DNA of 64,000 nt from Mycolicibacterium novocastrense (GCF_001570485.1 NZ_BCTA01000087.1:1-64000), one strand, 5' to 3'. Numbered from the stretch's first letter, positions 49,808 to 59,165 are shown. The notes: generated from the sequence alone by a model not told the origin. Numbers and translations: made by a program.

Positions 49808-50569
49808 TCATCTCCCGGACGCCAAGAACTCAGCAAACGAGAGGCCGCCCACCGGGTTGTCGGGGACGAGGTTGGCACCCGACCGGTAGCCCGCCGCGAT
49901 GCGGCCCGGAAGCGGAACCGCGACGGTCGGGCGGCGGCTTGCCCGGGACCGGAGGTACATGCGCGCCAATTCGGCGTGGGAGTGCACCGCCGGGCCACCG
50001 ATGTCCGGTGCCCGGCCCGCGGGTTCGGCGTCGACCAACTCGACCAAGCGCGCGGCGACGTCGGCGGTGTCGATCGGCTGGAACCGGGCCCCGCGCAGCG
50101 TCGCCAGCACCGGGAAGTACCGCTGCGCCGTGAAGGAGGTCCGGATCAGGTCGTGGAACTGCGTGGCGCGAAGCACGGTGTGGCCGATGCTGGACGCCGT
50201 GAGGACTTGTTCGGCACGCAACTTGGTCCGGTAGTACGGCAGCGGGATGCGGTCGATGCCGACGATCGACACGTGCACGATGTGCCCGATGCCCGCTCGG
50301 CTCGCGGCCGCGACGAGGTTCTGCGTGGCGGCGACGTCCTTGCCGCCGACCGGCTGGGTGGCGCAGTTGATCACCACGTCGATGCCGTCGAGCGCCGCGT
50401 CGAGGCCCGCCCCCGTGTACAGGTCGCCTTGTGCCCAGTGCACGCCGGTGTAGCCGACGTGGTTCTTGCGGCTCAGCGCTCGAACGCGGTGTCCCGCCTC
50501 GATCGCTTCCGGCACGACGCGATGGCCCAGGGTGCCGGTCGCTCCGGTGACGAGGATGGAATGCGGCAT
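49808..50569 (-). CDS. NAD(P)-binding NmrA/SDR-type protein
   Basis: A 253-residue atypical SDR: ILVTGATGTLGHRVVPEAIEAGH (TGxxGxxG), an Arg-rich strand end (LSRKNH) favouring NADPH, and YYRTKLRAEQVL as active-site-like YxxxK. It is the last gene of a minus-strand acyl-CoA operon, one base after echA7. In the Pseudomonas acyclic-terpene (atu) cluster SDR genes occupy similar positions, but this subgroup is usually a redox sensor or quinone reductase and the role remains open. Confidence 0.8.
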   Translation of the reverse strand: MPHSILVTGATGTLGHRVVPEAIEAGHRVRALSRKNHVGYTGVHWAQGDLYTGAGLDAALDGIDVVINCATQPVGGKDVAATQNLVAAASRAGIGHIVHVSIVGIDRIPLPYYRTKLRAEQVLTASSIGHTVLRATQFHDLIRTSFTAQRYFPVLATLRGARFQPIDTADVAARLVELVDAEPAGRAPDIGGPAVHSHAELARMYLRSRASRRPTVAVPLPGRIAAGYRSGANLVPDNPVGGLSFAEFLASGR

Positions 50570-51336
50570 CAGCGCACCCAGCGGGGTGGTCGCTTCTCTA
50601 GGAACGCCAGCATGCCCTCGCGTGCCTCCTCGGAGACGAACAGCTCGGCCGACTGTCTGGTGAGTGTCTCGGCGTGCCGGTCGAACGTCTCCAGGATAGG
50701 CGTGGTGGTCAAGGCTTTGGACGCGGCCAGCCCCTGCGGCGACGCCTTGGCGATCGACGCGGTGAGCTCGGCGACGCTGGCGTCGACGTCATCGGCGGCC
50801 AGGGTGACCAGCCCGATCTCGGCGGCCTCCTCGGCGCCGAACTTCTCACCGGTGACGAAGTAGCGGCTCGCGGCCCTGGCGGTCAGCTTGGGCAGCAGCG
50901 TGAGCGAGATGATCGACGGCGCGACGCCGATACGGGCCTCGGTCAACGCGAACGTGCTGTTCTGCCCGGCGACGACGATGTCGCACGCGCCCACCAGCCC
51001 GAGTCCGCCAGCGCGGACATGCCCGTCGATCGCACCGATGACCGGCGCGGGCAACTCCAGGATGCGGCGCAGGAGCCGGGTCATCTCGCGGGCGCGGTCA
51101 ACGGCCACCTCACTGGGATCGCGTCCAGCTGCTTCCGCGAGATCGGCTCCCGCGCAGAATGTTCCGCCGGTGTGGCCGAGTACCACCGTCCGCACGCCGG
51201 GGTCGGCCACGGCGTCGGTGAAGCCCTGATGGAGTTGTTCGACCAGTGCGGTCGACAAGGCGTTGCGGTTCTCGGGCGAGTCCAGGGTGAGGTGGGCGAC
51301 GGGGCCGTCGACCGCGTAGCGGACGAGCGTGCCCAT
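50569..51336 (-). CDS. echA7: Enoyl-CoA hydratase/isomerase
   Basis: A 255-residue crotonase-fold protein: LTLDSPENRNALSTALVEQL, GTFCAGADLAEAAGR (oxyanion hole) and IDGHVRAGGLGLVGACDIVVAG. The FALTEARIGVAPSI segment has Glu at the first catalytic position, while the second position reads A/G, as in many methylglutaconyl-CoA-type hydratases. ATG 51336 overlaps the fadE12 stop by one base. The symbol follows position relative to Rv0971c; hydratase versus carbon-carbon lyase activity is not certain. Confidence 0.86.
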   Translation of the reverse strand: MGTLVRYAVDGPVAHLTLDSPENRNALSTALVEQLHQGFTDAVADPGVRTVVLGHTGGTFCAGADLAEAAGRDPSEVAVDRAREMTRLLRRILELPAPVIGAIDGHVRAGGLGLVGACDIVVAGQNSTFALTEARIGVAPSIISLTLLPKLTARAASRYFVTGEKFGAEEAAEIGLVTLAADDVDASVAELTASIAKASPQGLAASKALTTTPILETFDRHAETLTRQSAELFVSEEAREGMLAFLEKRPPRWVR

Positions 51337-52505
51337 CAGTACGACCGGGGCAGGCCGAGCGAGGTCTGCGCGACGAAGTTCAGGATCATCTCGCGGCTGA
51401 CGGGGGCGATGCGGGCGAGCTTCGAAGCGGTCACCGCGGCGGCGATGCCGTACTCCTTGGTCAACCCGTTGCCGCCCAACGACTGCACGGCCTGGTCGAC
51501 CGCGCGCACCGACGCCTCCCCGGCCGCGTACTTGGCCATGTTCGCCGCTTCTGCCGCGCCGACATCGTCACCCGCGTCGTAGAGCGAGGCCGCCTTCTGC
51601 ATCATCAGCTTGGCCAGCTCGATCTCGATGTGGTTCTGCGCCAACGGATGTGACAACCCTTGGTGCGAGCCGATCGGCGTCTTCCACACCTGGCGCGTCT
51701 TGACGTAGTCGACGGCCTTGTCGATCGCGAACCGGCCCATCCCGACCGCGCTCGCCGCACCCATGATCCGTTCCGGATTCAGGCCGGCGAACAGCTGCGC
51801 GATCGCGGCGTCCTCGGAACCGACCAGCGCGTCGGCGGGCAGGCGCACCTCGTCGAGGAACAGCTGGAACTGGTTCTCCGGGCTGACCAACTCCATCTCG
51901 ATCTTGGTCCAGCTCAACCCTTTTGTATCGGTCGGCACGATGAACAGCGCCGGCCGAAGAGATTCGGACTTGTGGGCTCCCTCCTTATAGGCACGGCCCA
52001 CGACCAGCACCGCCTGGGCCTGGTCGACGCCGGAGATGAACACCTTCTGCCCGGACAGGATCCAGTCGCTGCCGTCGCGACGTGCGGTGGTGGTGATGCG
52101 GTGACTGTTCGAGCCGGCGTCGGGTTCGGTGATCGCGAACGCCATCGTGATCGAACCGTCGGCGATCCCGGGGATCCAGCGCCGCTTCTGCTCTTCGGTG
52201 CCGAACTTGGAGATGATCGTACCGTTGATGGCAGGCGAGACGACCATCAGCAGCAGCGGACAGCCGGCGGCCGACATCTCCTCCATCACCAGCGACAGCT
52301 CGTACATGCCCGCGCCGCCACCACCGTACTCTTCGGGCAGGTTAACCCCGATGAAGCCGAGTTTGCCTGCCTCCGACCACAATTCGTCGGTGTGCTGGTC
52401 GGCGCGCGCCTTCTCCAGGTAGTAGTCCTGACCGTAGTTGGCTGCCATCGCAGCCACCGCCTTGCGCAGCGCCTGCTGTTCTTCGGTTTCGACAAAACTA
52501 TTCAC
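51336..52505 (-). CDS. fadE12: Acyl-CoA dehydrogenase
   Basis: A 389-residue FAD-dependent acyl-CoA dehydrogenase: MAFAITEPDAGSNSHRITT (FAD/substrate loop), VFISGVDQAQAVLVV, and LGGNGLTKEYGIAA where the catalytic-base region is expected. GTG 52505 overlaps the accA2 stop by eight bases. Same position as Rv0972c. It oxidises an acyl-CoA, probably branched, after or before the carboxylation step encoded by its neighbours; the exact substrate is unknown. Confidence 0.88.
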   Translation of the reverse strand: MNSFVETEEQQALRKAVAAMAANYGQDYYLEKARADQHTDELWSEAGKLGFIGVNLPEEYGGGGAGMYELSLVMEEMSAAGCPLLLMVVSPAINGTIISKFGTEEQKRRWIPGIADGSITMAFAITEPDAGSNSHRITTTARRDGSDWILSGQKVFISGVDQAQAVLVVGRAYKEGAHKSESLRPALFIVPTDTKGLSWTKIEMELVSPENQFQLFLDEVRLPADALVGSEDAAIAQLFAGLNPERIMGAASAVGMGRFAIDKAVDYVKTRQVWKTPIGSHQGLSHPLAQNHIEIELAKLMMQKAASLYDAGDDVGAAEAANMAKYAAGEASVRAVDQAVQSLGGNGLTKEYGIAAAVTASKLARIAPVSREMILNFVAQTSLGLPRSY

Positions 52506-54447
52506 TGGTGCCTCCGGGGCTTTCTACTCGGGCCATTACGTACCCGACGTCGACCTGCTGGCCGGGTTCGACGTTGAGTTCGGCGAGCACACCGTCGCCG
52601 GGTGCCGTCACGGTGTGCTCCATCTTCATTGCTTCCAGCCAGACCAACGGTTGGCCGGCGGTGACGGTGTCGCCTGCCGCGGCGCCGACGCGGAGCACGG
52701 AACCGGGCATCGGCGCCAGCAGCGACCCGTGGGCGACCGCGGCGTCGGGATCGGCGAAGCGTGGCAGCGCGGCTAGTTGCACCGGTCCGAGAGGGGAGTC
52801 GACGAACACCTCCCGGCCGTAACGTGCGACCTCGAAAGCCCGGTCCACGCCGTCCACCGACAACACCACCCGCGTCGGGGTCGCCGACACGAGCGCGACG
52901 CCGTCGTGGTCGGGCAACTCCAGACGCGAGCGGGTGAACCGGTAGCGGACGTCGTACTCGTCGCCCGCGGTGGCGGTGTAGCGCTTGGTCTGGTATCCCG
53001 ACGCGAGGTTGCGCCATCCGCTCGGCGCTGCCGCGAAAACAGTTGCGCCGTCCCGGTTTCGCGCCGCATCGGCGAGCGCGGCCGCCAGTGCTGACACGGT
53101 CACGGCGTGGTCATCGGTCAGCGGCGCCGCCAGCTCGGCGAGGCCATGGGTGTCGAAGAACGCAGTGTCGGTGGCGCCTTCGAGAAACGCCGCGTGCCGC
53201 AGCACGTTGACCAGCAGGTCGCGGTTGGTGCGCACGCCGTGGATGCGGGCGCGGGCCAGGGCGTCGGCGAGCACCAGGGCGGCCCGACGGCGGTTCGGCG
53301 CGAAGGAGATCACCTTGGCCAGCATCGGATCGTAGAAGATCGACACCGTGGACCCGTCGACGATGCCGGAGTCCACCCGCACGTTCCGGGGGACCTCGAA
53401 GCGGTGGACGGTGCCGGCCTGCGGCTGCCAGTTCTTGGCCGGGTCTTCGGCATAGAGTCGCGCTTCGATCGAAAAGCCGTGCGACGGAGGAGGTTCGGCT
53501 TCGAGTCGGCCGCCGTCGGCGACAAGCAGTTGCAGCTCGACGAGATCCAGACCGGTGGTCTCCTCCGTGACCGGATGTTCGACCTGCAGCCGGGTATTCA
53601 TCTCCAGGAAGTAAAATTCGCCTTCCCCAGAAGAAGAGCTGTCGGCCATGAACTCGACGGTGCCCGCGCCGGTGTAGCTGATCGCGGTCGCCGCCAGCCG
53701 GGCCGCTTCGAACAGTTTCGCGCGCATCCCCGGCGTGCGCTCGACCAGCGGGGACGGCGCCTCCTCGAGGATCTTCTGGTGGCGGCGCTGGATCGAGCAT
53801 TCGCGTTCGCCAACGGCCCACACGGTGCCGTGCTCGTCGGCGAGCACCTGCACCTCGACGTGATGTCCGCTGGCGAGGTAACGCTCGCAGAAGACGGTCG
53901 GGTCGCCGAAAGCCGACTGCGCTTCGCGGCGGGCCGCCTCCACTTGGCCTGGCAGCTCCGATAACTCGCGCACCACGCGCATACCACGGCCGCCGCCACC
54001 GGCCGAGGCCTTGACCAGGACCGGCAGCTGATCTTCGGTGACCGCGTCGGGGTCGAGTTCGTCGAGCACGGGCACACCTGCGGCGGCCATCAGCTTCTTC
54101 GCCTCGATCTTGCTGCCCATCGCGGCGACCGCGTCCGGCGGCGGGCCGACCCACGTCAACCCGGCGTCCTTCACTGCTACGGCGAATTCGGCGTTCTCCG
54201 AGAGGAATCCGTAGCCGGGGTGTATCGCGTCAGCGCCGGCGGACTTCGCCGCGCGGATCAACTGGCCGGCGTCGAGGTAGCCGTTGCGGCCCTCCAGCCG
54301 TACCCGCGCGTCGGCCTCGGTGACGTGCGGCGAGTTCTCGTCGGGGTCGGTGTAGACCGCCACGGTGCCGATGCCCAGGCGTCTGCACGTCGCGAAGACC
54401 CGGCGGGCGATCTCACCGCGATTGGCCACCAGAACTCGTGTGATCAT
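52498..54447 (-). CDS. accA2: Biotin carboxylase / biotin carboxyl carrier alpha subunit
   Basis: A 649-residue acyl-CoA carboxylase alpha chain. Biotin carboxylase domain at ~1-445 (ITRVLVANRGEIARRVFATCRRLG; KASAGGGGRGMRVV; FLEMNTRLQVEHPVTEE), a linker domain, and a C-terminal biotinyl domain with the biotinylated Lys in EAMKMEH. With AccD2 it carboxylates an acyl-CoA. ATG 54447 has AAGGAGA eight bases upstream. The gene order matches Rv0973c. The acyl substrate of this pair is not established. Confidence 0.92.
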   Translation of the reverse strand: MITRVLVANRGEIARRVFATCRRLGIGTVAVYTDPDENSPHVTEADARVRLEGRNGYLDAGQLIRAAKSAGADAIHPGYGFLSENAEFAVAVKDAGLTWVGPPPDAVAAMGSKIEAKKLMAAAGVPVLDELDPDAVTEDQLPVLVKASAGGGGRGMRVVRELSELPGQVEAARREAQSAFGDPTVFCERYLASGHHVEVQVLADEHGTVWAVGERECSIQRRHQKILEEAPSPLVERTPGMRAKLFEAARLAATAISYTGAGTVEFMADSSSSGEGEFYFLEMNTRLQVEHPVTEETTGLDLVELQLLVADGGRLEAEPPPSHGFSIEARLYAEDPAKNWQPQAGTVHRFEVPRNVRVDSGIVDGSTVSIFYDPMLAKVISFAPNRRRAALVLADALARARIHGVRTNRDLLVNVLRHAAFLEGATDTAFFDTHGLAELAAPLTDDHAVTVSALAAALADAARNRDGATVFAAAPSGWRNLASGYQTKRYTATAGDEYDVRYRFTRSRLELPDHDGVALVSATPTRVVLSVDGVDRAFEVARYGREVFVDSPLGPVQLAALPRFADPDAAVAHGSLLAPMPGSVLRVGAAAGDTVTAGQPLVWLEAMKMEHTVTAPGDGVLAELNVEPGQQVDVGYVMARVESPGGTSE

Positions 54448-54459
54448 GTCGTCTCCTTG

Positions 54460-54512
54460 GCGATTTCGGCGTAGCTGGTCACGCAGACCGTGACCAAGCA
54501 CGCCGAAATCGC
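54460..54512. repeat. Long palindromic stem in the accD2-accA2 gap
   Basis: Perfect 13-bp outer arms gcgatttcggcgt (54460-54472) and acgccgaaatcgc (54500-54512) enclose a second perfect 8-bp stem tggtcacg/cgtgacca (54476-54483 and 54489-54496). It occupies most of the 79-bp space in the middle of the operon and could set differential expression of the two carboxylase subunits. Confidence 0.82.
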
Positions 54513-54526
54513 TGACATCTCGGCGC

Positions 54527-56119
54527 TCACATCCGGAAGACGCCGAAGTTCGACGTCCCCTTGATCGGGCCATTCGCGATGGCGGACAGGCACATCCCCA
54601 GCACGGTGCGGGTGTCGCGGGGGTCGATTACCCCGTCGTCGTAGAGCCGGCCGGACAGGAACATGGGCAGCGACTCGGCGTCGATCTGCGCCTCCACGGC
54701 CGCACGCAGGGCCGCGTCGGCATCCTCGTCGACCTGCTGACCGCGGGCCTCGGCGGCGGCACGGCTGACGATCGACAACACGCCGGCCAGTTGCGCACCG
54801 CCCATCACCGCGGACTTCGCGCTCGGCCACGCGAACAGGAACCGGGGGTCGTAGGCGCGGCCGCACATCCCGTAGTGGCCCGCGCCGTAGGAGGCGCCGA
54901 TCAGCAGCGAGATGTGCGGCACGGTCGAGTTCGAGACCGCGTTGATCATCATCGAACCGTGCTTGATCATGCCGCCTTCCTCGTACTTGCGGCCGACCAT
55001 GTATCCGGTTGTGTTGTGCAGGAACAACAGTGGCGTGTCGGAGCGGTTCGCCAACTGGATGAACTGGGTGGCCTTCTGCGATTCCTCGGAGAACAGCACC
55101 CCCCGCGCATTGGCCAGAATGCCGATCGGGTAGCCGTAGAGCCTCGCCCAACCCGTCACCAGCGACGAGCCGTACATCGGCTTGAACTCGTCGAATTCCG
55201 AACCGTCGACCACGCGGGCGATCACCTCGCGCGGGTCGAACGGGATGCGGAGGTCCGCGGGCACGATGCCCACCAGCTCCTCGGGGTCGTAGACCGGTTC
55301 GATGACCGGCGCCGGCGACGGCCCCTGTTTGCGCCAGTTCAGCCGGGCCACGATGCGCCGGCCGATCCGGATCGCATCGGGTTCGTCGATCGCGAAGTAG
55401 TCGGCCAGACCTGATGTGCGGGCGTGCATCTCGGCGCCGCCCAGCGATTCGTCGTCGGATTCCTCGCCGGTGGCCATCTTCACCAGCGGCGGACCGGCCA
55501 GGAACACCTTGGACCGCTCCTTGATCATCACGACGTGGTCGGACATGCCGGGGATGTAGGCACCGCCGGCGGTCGAATTGCCGAAGACCAGCGCGATGGT
55601 CGGGATGCCCGCCGCCGACAGCCGGGTCAGGTCGCGGAACATCTGCCCGCCGGGGATGAAGATCTCCTTCTGCGTCGGCAGGTCGGCCCCGCCCGACTCG
55701 ACCAGCGAGATAACCGGTAACCGGTTCTCCCACGCGATCTGGTTGGCGCGCAGGATCTTCTTCAACGTCCACGGGTTGCTGGTGCCGCCCTTGACGGTCG
55801 GATCGTTGGCGACGATCAGGCATTCGACCCCTTCGACGGCGCCGAGGCCGGTCACGATGCTGGCGCCGACTGCGAAGTCGCTGCCCCACGCCGCGAGTGG
55901 GCTCAGCTCGAGAAACGGCGAGTCGGGATCGAGCAGCAGCTCGATGCGCTCGCGGGCGGTCATCTTGCCGCGGTCATGGTGGCGCTGCACGTATTTGGCG
56001 CCGCCGCCTGCCAGCGCCTTGGCGTGTTCGGCCTCGAGTTCGGCCAGCTTGGCGGTCATCACCTCGGCGGCCTCGGCGTAGGCAGACGACCCCGTGTCCA
56101 AGGTGGAACGCAGGCTCAT
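54527..56119 (-). CDS. accD2: Acyl-CoA carboxylase beta (carboxyltransferase) subunit
   Basis: A 530-residue carboxyltransferase: YVQRHHDRGKMTARERIELLLD, the N-domain oxyanion GGADLPTQ, VFGNSTAGGAYIPGMSDH, and the C-domain FLHNTTGYMVGRKYEEGGMIKHG and IGASYGAGHYGMCGRAY. These follow the methylcrotonyl-CoA/geranyl-CoA carboxylase branch rather than propionyl-CoA (AccD5) types. ATG 56119 overlaps the fadE13 stop (tcatga). Position as Rv0974c. Geranyl- or methylcrotonyl-like substrates are plausible; unproven. Confidence 0.9.
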   Translation of the reverse strand: MSLRSTLDTGSSAYAEAAEVMTAKLAELEAEHAKALAGGGAKYVQRHHDRGKMTARERIELLLDPDSPFLELSPLAAWGSDFAVGASIVTGLGAVEGVECLIVANDPTVKGGTSNPWTLKKILRANQIAWENRLPVISLVESGGADLPTQKEIFIPGGQMFRDLTRLSAAGIPTIALVFGNSTAGGAYIPGMSDHVVMIKERSKVFLAGPPLVKMATGEESDDESLGGAEMHARTSGLADYFAIDEPDAIRIGRRIVARLNWRKQGPSPAPVIEPVYDPEELVGIVPADLRIPFDPREVIARVVDGSEFDEFKPMYGSSLVTGWARLYGYPIGILANARGVLFSEESQKATQFIQLANRSDTPLLFLHNTTGYMVGRKYEEGGMIKHGSMMINAVSNSTVPHISLLIGASYGAGHYGMCGRAYDPRFLFAWPSAKSAVMGGAQLAGVLSIVSRAAAEARGQQVDEDADAALRAAVEAQIDAESLPMFLSGRLYDDGVIDPRDTRTVLGMCLSAIANGPIKGTSNFGVFRM

Positions 56120-57276
56120 GACTGGAATCCCAACGTCTTGGCGGCCAGCGCGGTGAGGATCTCGGTGGTACCGCCGCCGATTCCCAGGATGCGCATATCG
56201 CGGTATTGGCGTTCGACCTCGGACTCGGCCATGTATCCCATGCCGCCGAACAACTGCACCGCCTGGTTGGCCACCCACTCGCCGGCCTCGACGGCGGTGT
56301 TCTTGGCGAAGCACACCTCGGCGATCAGGTTCGTCTCGCCCGCGAGTTGGCGTTCGACGACGTTGTGGGTGTAGACCCGCGCAACGTCGACCCGGCGCGC
56401 CATCTCGGCCAGGGTGTTCTGCACCTGCTGACGTGAGATCAACGGCCTGCCAAAGGTTTCCCGGTTGCGGCACCACTCGACGGTGAGGTCGAGGCAGCGT
56501 TGCGCGCTGGCGTAGGCCTGTGCAGCCAGCCCGACACGTTCGGAGACGAACGCCCCGGCGATCTGCAGGAAGCCGGAGTTCTCTGCGCCGACCAGATTGG
56601 CGGCAGGAACCCGCACGTCGGTGTACGACAGCTCGGCGGTGTCCGAGGACCGCCAACCCATCTTGTCGAGCTTGCGCGTGACCTCAAATCCGGGTGTGCC
56701 CTTGTCGACGACGATCAGCGACACCCCCGCCGCGCCGGGCCCACCCGTGCGCACGGCGGTCACCACGTAGTCGGCCCGCACCCCGGAGGTGATGTAGGTC
56801 TTGGCGCCGTTGATGATGTATTCGATACCAGCCGGGCCGCCGTCGCGCACAGCTCGCGTCGTCAGGTGGCCGACGTCCGACCCGCCGCCCGGTTCGGTGA
56901 TCGCGAGGCTGCCGATCTTCTCGCCCCGCAGCGTCGGCCGCACGTAGGTGTCGATCAACCGTTCGTCGCCGGCGGCGATCATGTGCGGCACCGCGATCCC
57001 GCAGGTGAACAACGACGCGAACACCCCGCCCGGCGCGCCCGCGTAATGCATCTCCTCGCAGATCACCACCGCGTCCGCGCCGTCGCCGCCACCTCCGCCG
57101 ACCGACTCGGGTAGGCCGGCACCGAGCAGTCCCGCCGCGCCGGCCTTCAGGTGCAGCTCGCGCGGCAGCGATCCTGAGCGTTCCCATTCATCGACGTGCG
57201 GGAGTACCTCGCGTTCGACGAACGCGCGCACGGTTTTTCGCAGCTGCTCGCGTTCGGGCGTGTGCCAAATCGTCAC
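56116..57276 (-). CDS. fadE13: Acyl-CoA dehydrogenase
   Basis: A 386-residue acyl-CoA dehydrogenase: SLAITEPGGGSDVGHLTT, YIINGAKTYITSGVRAD, the C-terminal helices with CRNRETFGRPL and VQLFGGMGYMAESEVERQYRDMRILGIGGGTTEI. The last segment and GIGGGTTEI are typical of isovaleryl/citronellyl-CoA dehydrogenase-type enzymes. GTG 57276 overlaps the stop of the AtuA-like gene by four bases (GTGA), so the promoter lies upstream of that gene. Confidence 0.88.
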   Translation of the reverse strand: MTIWHTPEREQLRKTVRAFVEREVLPHVDEWERSGSLPRELHLKAGAAGLLGAGLPESVGGGGGDGADAVVICEEMHYAGAPGGVFASLFTCGIAVPHMIAAGDERLIDTYVRPTLRGEKIGSLAITEPGGGSDVGHLTTRAVRDGGPAGIEYIINGAKTYITSGVRADYVVTAVRTGGPGAAGVSLIVVDKGTPGFEVTRKLDKMGWRSSDTAELSYTDVRVPAANLVGAENSGFLQIAGAFVSERVGLAAQAYASAQRCLDLTVEWCRNRETFGRPLISRQQVQNTLAEMARRVDVARVYTHNVVERQLAGETNLIAEVCFAKNTAVEAGEWVANQAVQLFGGMGYMAESEVERQYRDMRILGIGGGTTEILTALAAKTLGFQS

Positions 57277-58979
57277 GGCAACAACTCCTCCGGGATGTCG
57301 ATCCGCCTGCTGCGCAGCCATTCGCCGAGTCCCTTGGCCTGCGGATCGAACCGGGCCTGGTAGGCGACACCGTGGCCGAGAATGTCCTCGACGACGAAGT
57401 TGACCGCGCGCAGGTTGGACAGCAGATGCCGGGTGACCGGCAGATCCGTTGTCTCGGGCAGCAGTTCGCGTAGCTTCTCGACGGTCAGCACGTGCGCAAG
57501 CCAGCGCCACTGCGCATCGGTGCGCACCCAGACGCCGACGTTCGCGCTGCCGCCCTTGTCCCCGCTGCGCGCGCCGGCGACCACGCCGAGCGGAACGCGC
57601 CGGACTGGTCCCGGCCCAAGTGGCTCGGGCACGTCGGGCGGTGGCACGGGCGCCAGCTCCACAGTCTCGGTGGCCGACGGTATCTCGACACGGGTGCCGT
57701 CGCCGTGCACGGCCACATGCGGCACGTCGGCCGCCGGCACGAACGCGGGGGAGAACACCCCGTACACCTGCCCCTGCCCCGGCGGGCTGGTGGCGTGAAA
57801 GCCCGGATAGCTCGCCAACGCGAGTTCGACTGCCGCCGAAGAGAACTGGCGACCGACGTTGGCCGGATCGGGATCGCGCACCACGCAGCGAAGCAGCGCG
57901 CTGGCGGCTTCCTCGGTGCCGGCATCCGGATGGTCGGTGCGCGCCAACGTCCACTCGAGCTCGGCGGGCTTGACCGTCAGGCTGGTCTCCAACTGGCGCT
58001 GCACCAGCTCGGCCTTGGCTTCGATGTCGAGGCCCGTGAGCACCAGCGTCATCTCGTTGCGGAACCCGCCGACGCTGTTGAGCGAGACCTTCAAAGTCGG
58101 TGGCGGCGGCTCGCCGCGTACACCGCTGATTCGCACCCGATCCGGTCCGTCGTCGGACAGCTCGACGGTGTCGACGCGCAGCGTGGCGTCCGGGTTGGCG
58201 TAGCGCGCGCCGCCGATCTCGTAGAGCAACTGTGCGGTGACGGTGTCGGCGGTGACCGCGCCGCCGGTGCCCGGATGCTTGGTGATCACCGACGAGCCGT
58301 CGGCGTGAATCTCGGCGAGCGGGAACCCTGGATGGGTGAGGTCGGCGATTTCGGTGAAGAACGAGTAGTTGCCGCCGGTGGCCTGCGCACCGCACTCGAT
58401 GACGTGGCCGGCGGCGATCGCGCCCGCCAGCCGGTCGTAGTCGGTGCGACCCCAGCCGTGGTGGGCGGCGGCGGGCCCGACGGTCACCGAGGCGTCGGTC
58501 ACCCGCCCGGTGACGACGACGTCGGCGCCGGCGGCCAGGCAGTCGACGATGCCCCACGCGCCGAGGTAGGCGTTGGCCGCCAGCGCCCCGCCGAACCCGA
58601 ACTCGTCTGCCCGTCCGATCAGGTCGTCGCCCTCGACGTGCGCGACGTTGACCGAGAGCCCCAACCGGTCGGCCAGTCCCCGCACGGCATCGGCCAATCC
58701 TGCAGGGTTGAGCCCGCCGGCGTTGGCGACGATGCGCACGCCATGATCGAGTGCCAGTCCCAGACTCTCCTCGAGCTGGGTCAGGAACGTCTTCGCGTAA
58801 CCGCGGTCGGCGGACTTCGCGCGGTCGCGGGCCAGGATCAACATGGTCAATTCGGCGAGATAGTCGCCGGTCAGGTAGTCGAGCTCGCCGCCGGCGAGCA
58901 TCTCGCGCATCGCCGCGAGCCGGTCGCCGTAGAAGCCCGAGCAGTTGCCGATGCGGACCGGACCGCGAGAAGAGGTCAC
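57273..58979 (-). CDS. AtuA-like (DUF1446) acyl-CoA pathway protein (Rv0976c-like)
   Basis: A 568-residue protein of the DUF1446/AtuA family: VRIGNCSGFYGDRLAAMREML, VRIVANAGGLNPAGLA, VVTGRVTDASVTVGPA, ATGGNYSFF and, late in the chain, PLGVVAGARSGDKGGSANVGVWVRT. AtuA occurs at the head of the acyclic terpene utilisation cluster of Pseudomonas, with a geranyl-CoA carboxylase; its biochemical role there is unresolved. Here it also heads the operon. GTG 58979 has AGGGAG six bases upstream. Two palindromes upstream probably bind a regulator. Confidence 0.85.
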   Translation of the reverse strand: MTSSRGPVRIGNCSGFYGDRLAAMREMLAGGELDYLTGDYLAELTMLILARDRAKSADRGYAKTFLTQLEESLGLALDHGVRIVANAGGLNPAGLADAVRGLADRLGLSVNVAHVEGDDLIGRADEFGFGGALAANAYLGAWGIVDCLAAGADVVVTGRVTDASVTVGPAAAHHGWGRTDYDRLAGAIAAGHVIECGAQATGGNYSFFTEIADLTHPGFPLAEIHADGSSVITKHPGTGGAVTADTVTAQLLYEIGGARYANPDATLRVDTVELSDDGPDRVRISGVRGEPPPPTLKVSLNSVGGFRNEMTLVLTGLDIEAKAELVQRQLETSLTVKPAELEWTLARTDHPDAGTEEAASALLRCVVRDPDPANVGRQFSSAAVELALASYPGFHATSPPGQGQVYGVFSPAFVPAADVPHVAVHGDGTRVEIPSATETVELAPVPPPDVPEPLGPGPVRRVPLGVVAGARSGDKGGSANVGVWVRTDAQWRWLAHVLTVEKLRELLPETTDLPVTRHLLSNLRAVNFVVEDILGHGVAYQARFDPQAKGLGEWLRSRRIDIPEELLP

Positions 58980-59001
58980 GCAGGCTCCCTTCGTCGCGAC
59001 C

Positions 59002-59036
59002 AACCAACCGGTAGGTTATCGGGTACCGGCGGTACC
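59002..59036. promoter_or_regulatory. Two adjacent operator-like palindromes upstream of the AtuA/acc operon
   Basis: aaccaaccggtaggtt (59002-59017) is a near-perfect palindrome (one mismatched pair), and ggtaccg-g-cggtacc (59022-59036) is a perfect inverted repeat, five bp apart. They lie 22-57 bp before GTG 58979. The pattern suits a TetR-family repressor of fatty-acid-type genes; no TetR gene is adjacent. Confidence 0.62.
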
Positions 59037-59165
59037 GCGTCAAGGATGTCGCTGTTTTGGAGGCTACGCAGGTCGTTGGCTATCCTGAAGGGCGCCGCGC
59101 ATGTGAGAGGCGAAGACGCTGGAAACCGCGGCACACGAACTCACCCGCAATAGGAGATCTCGACC

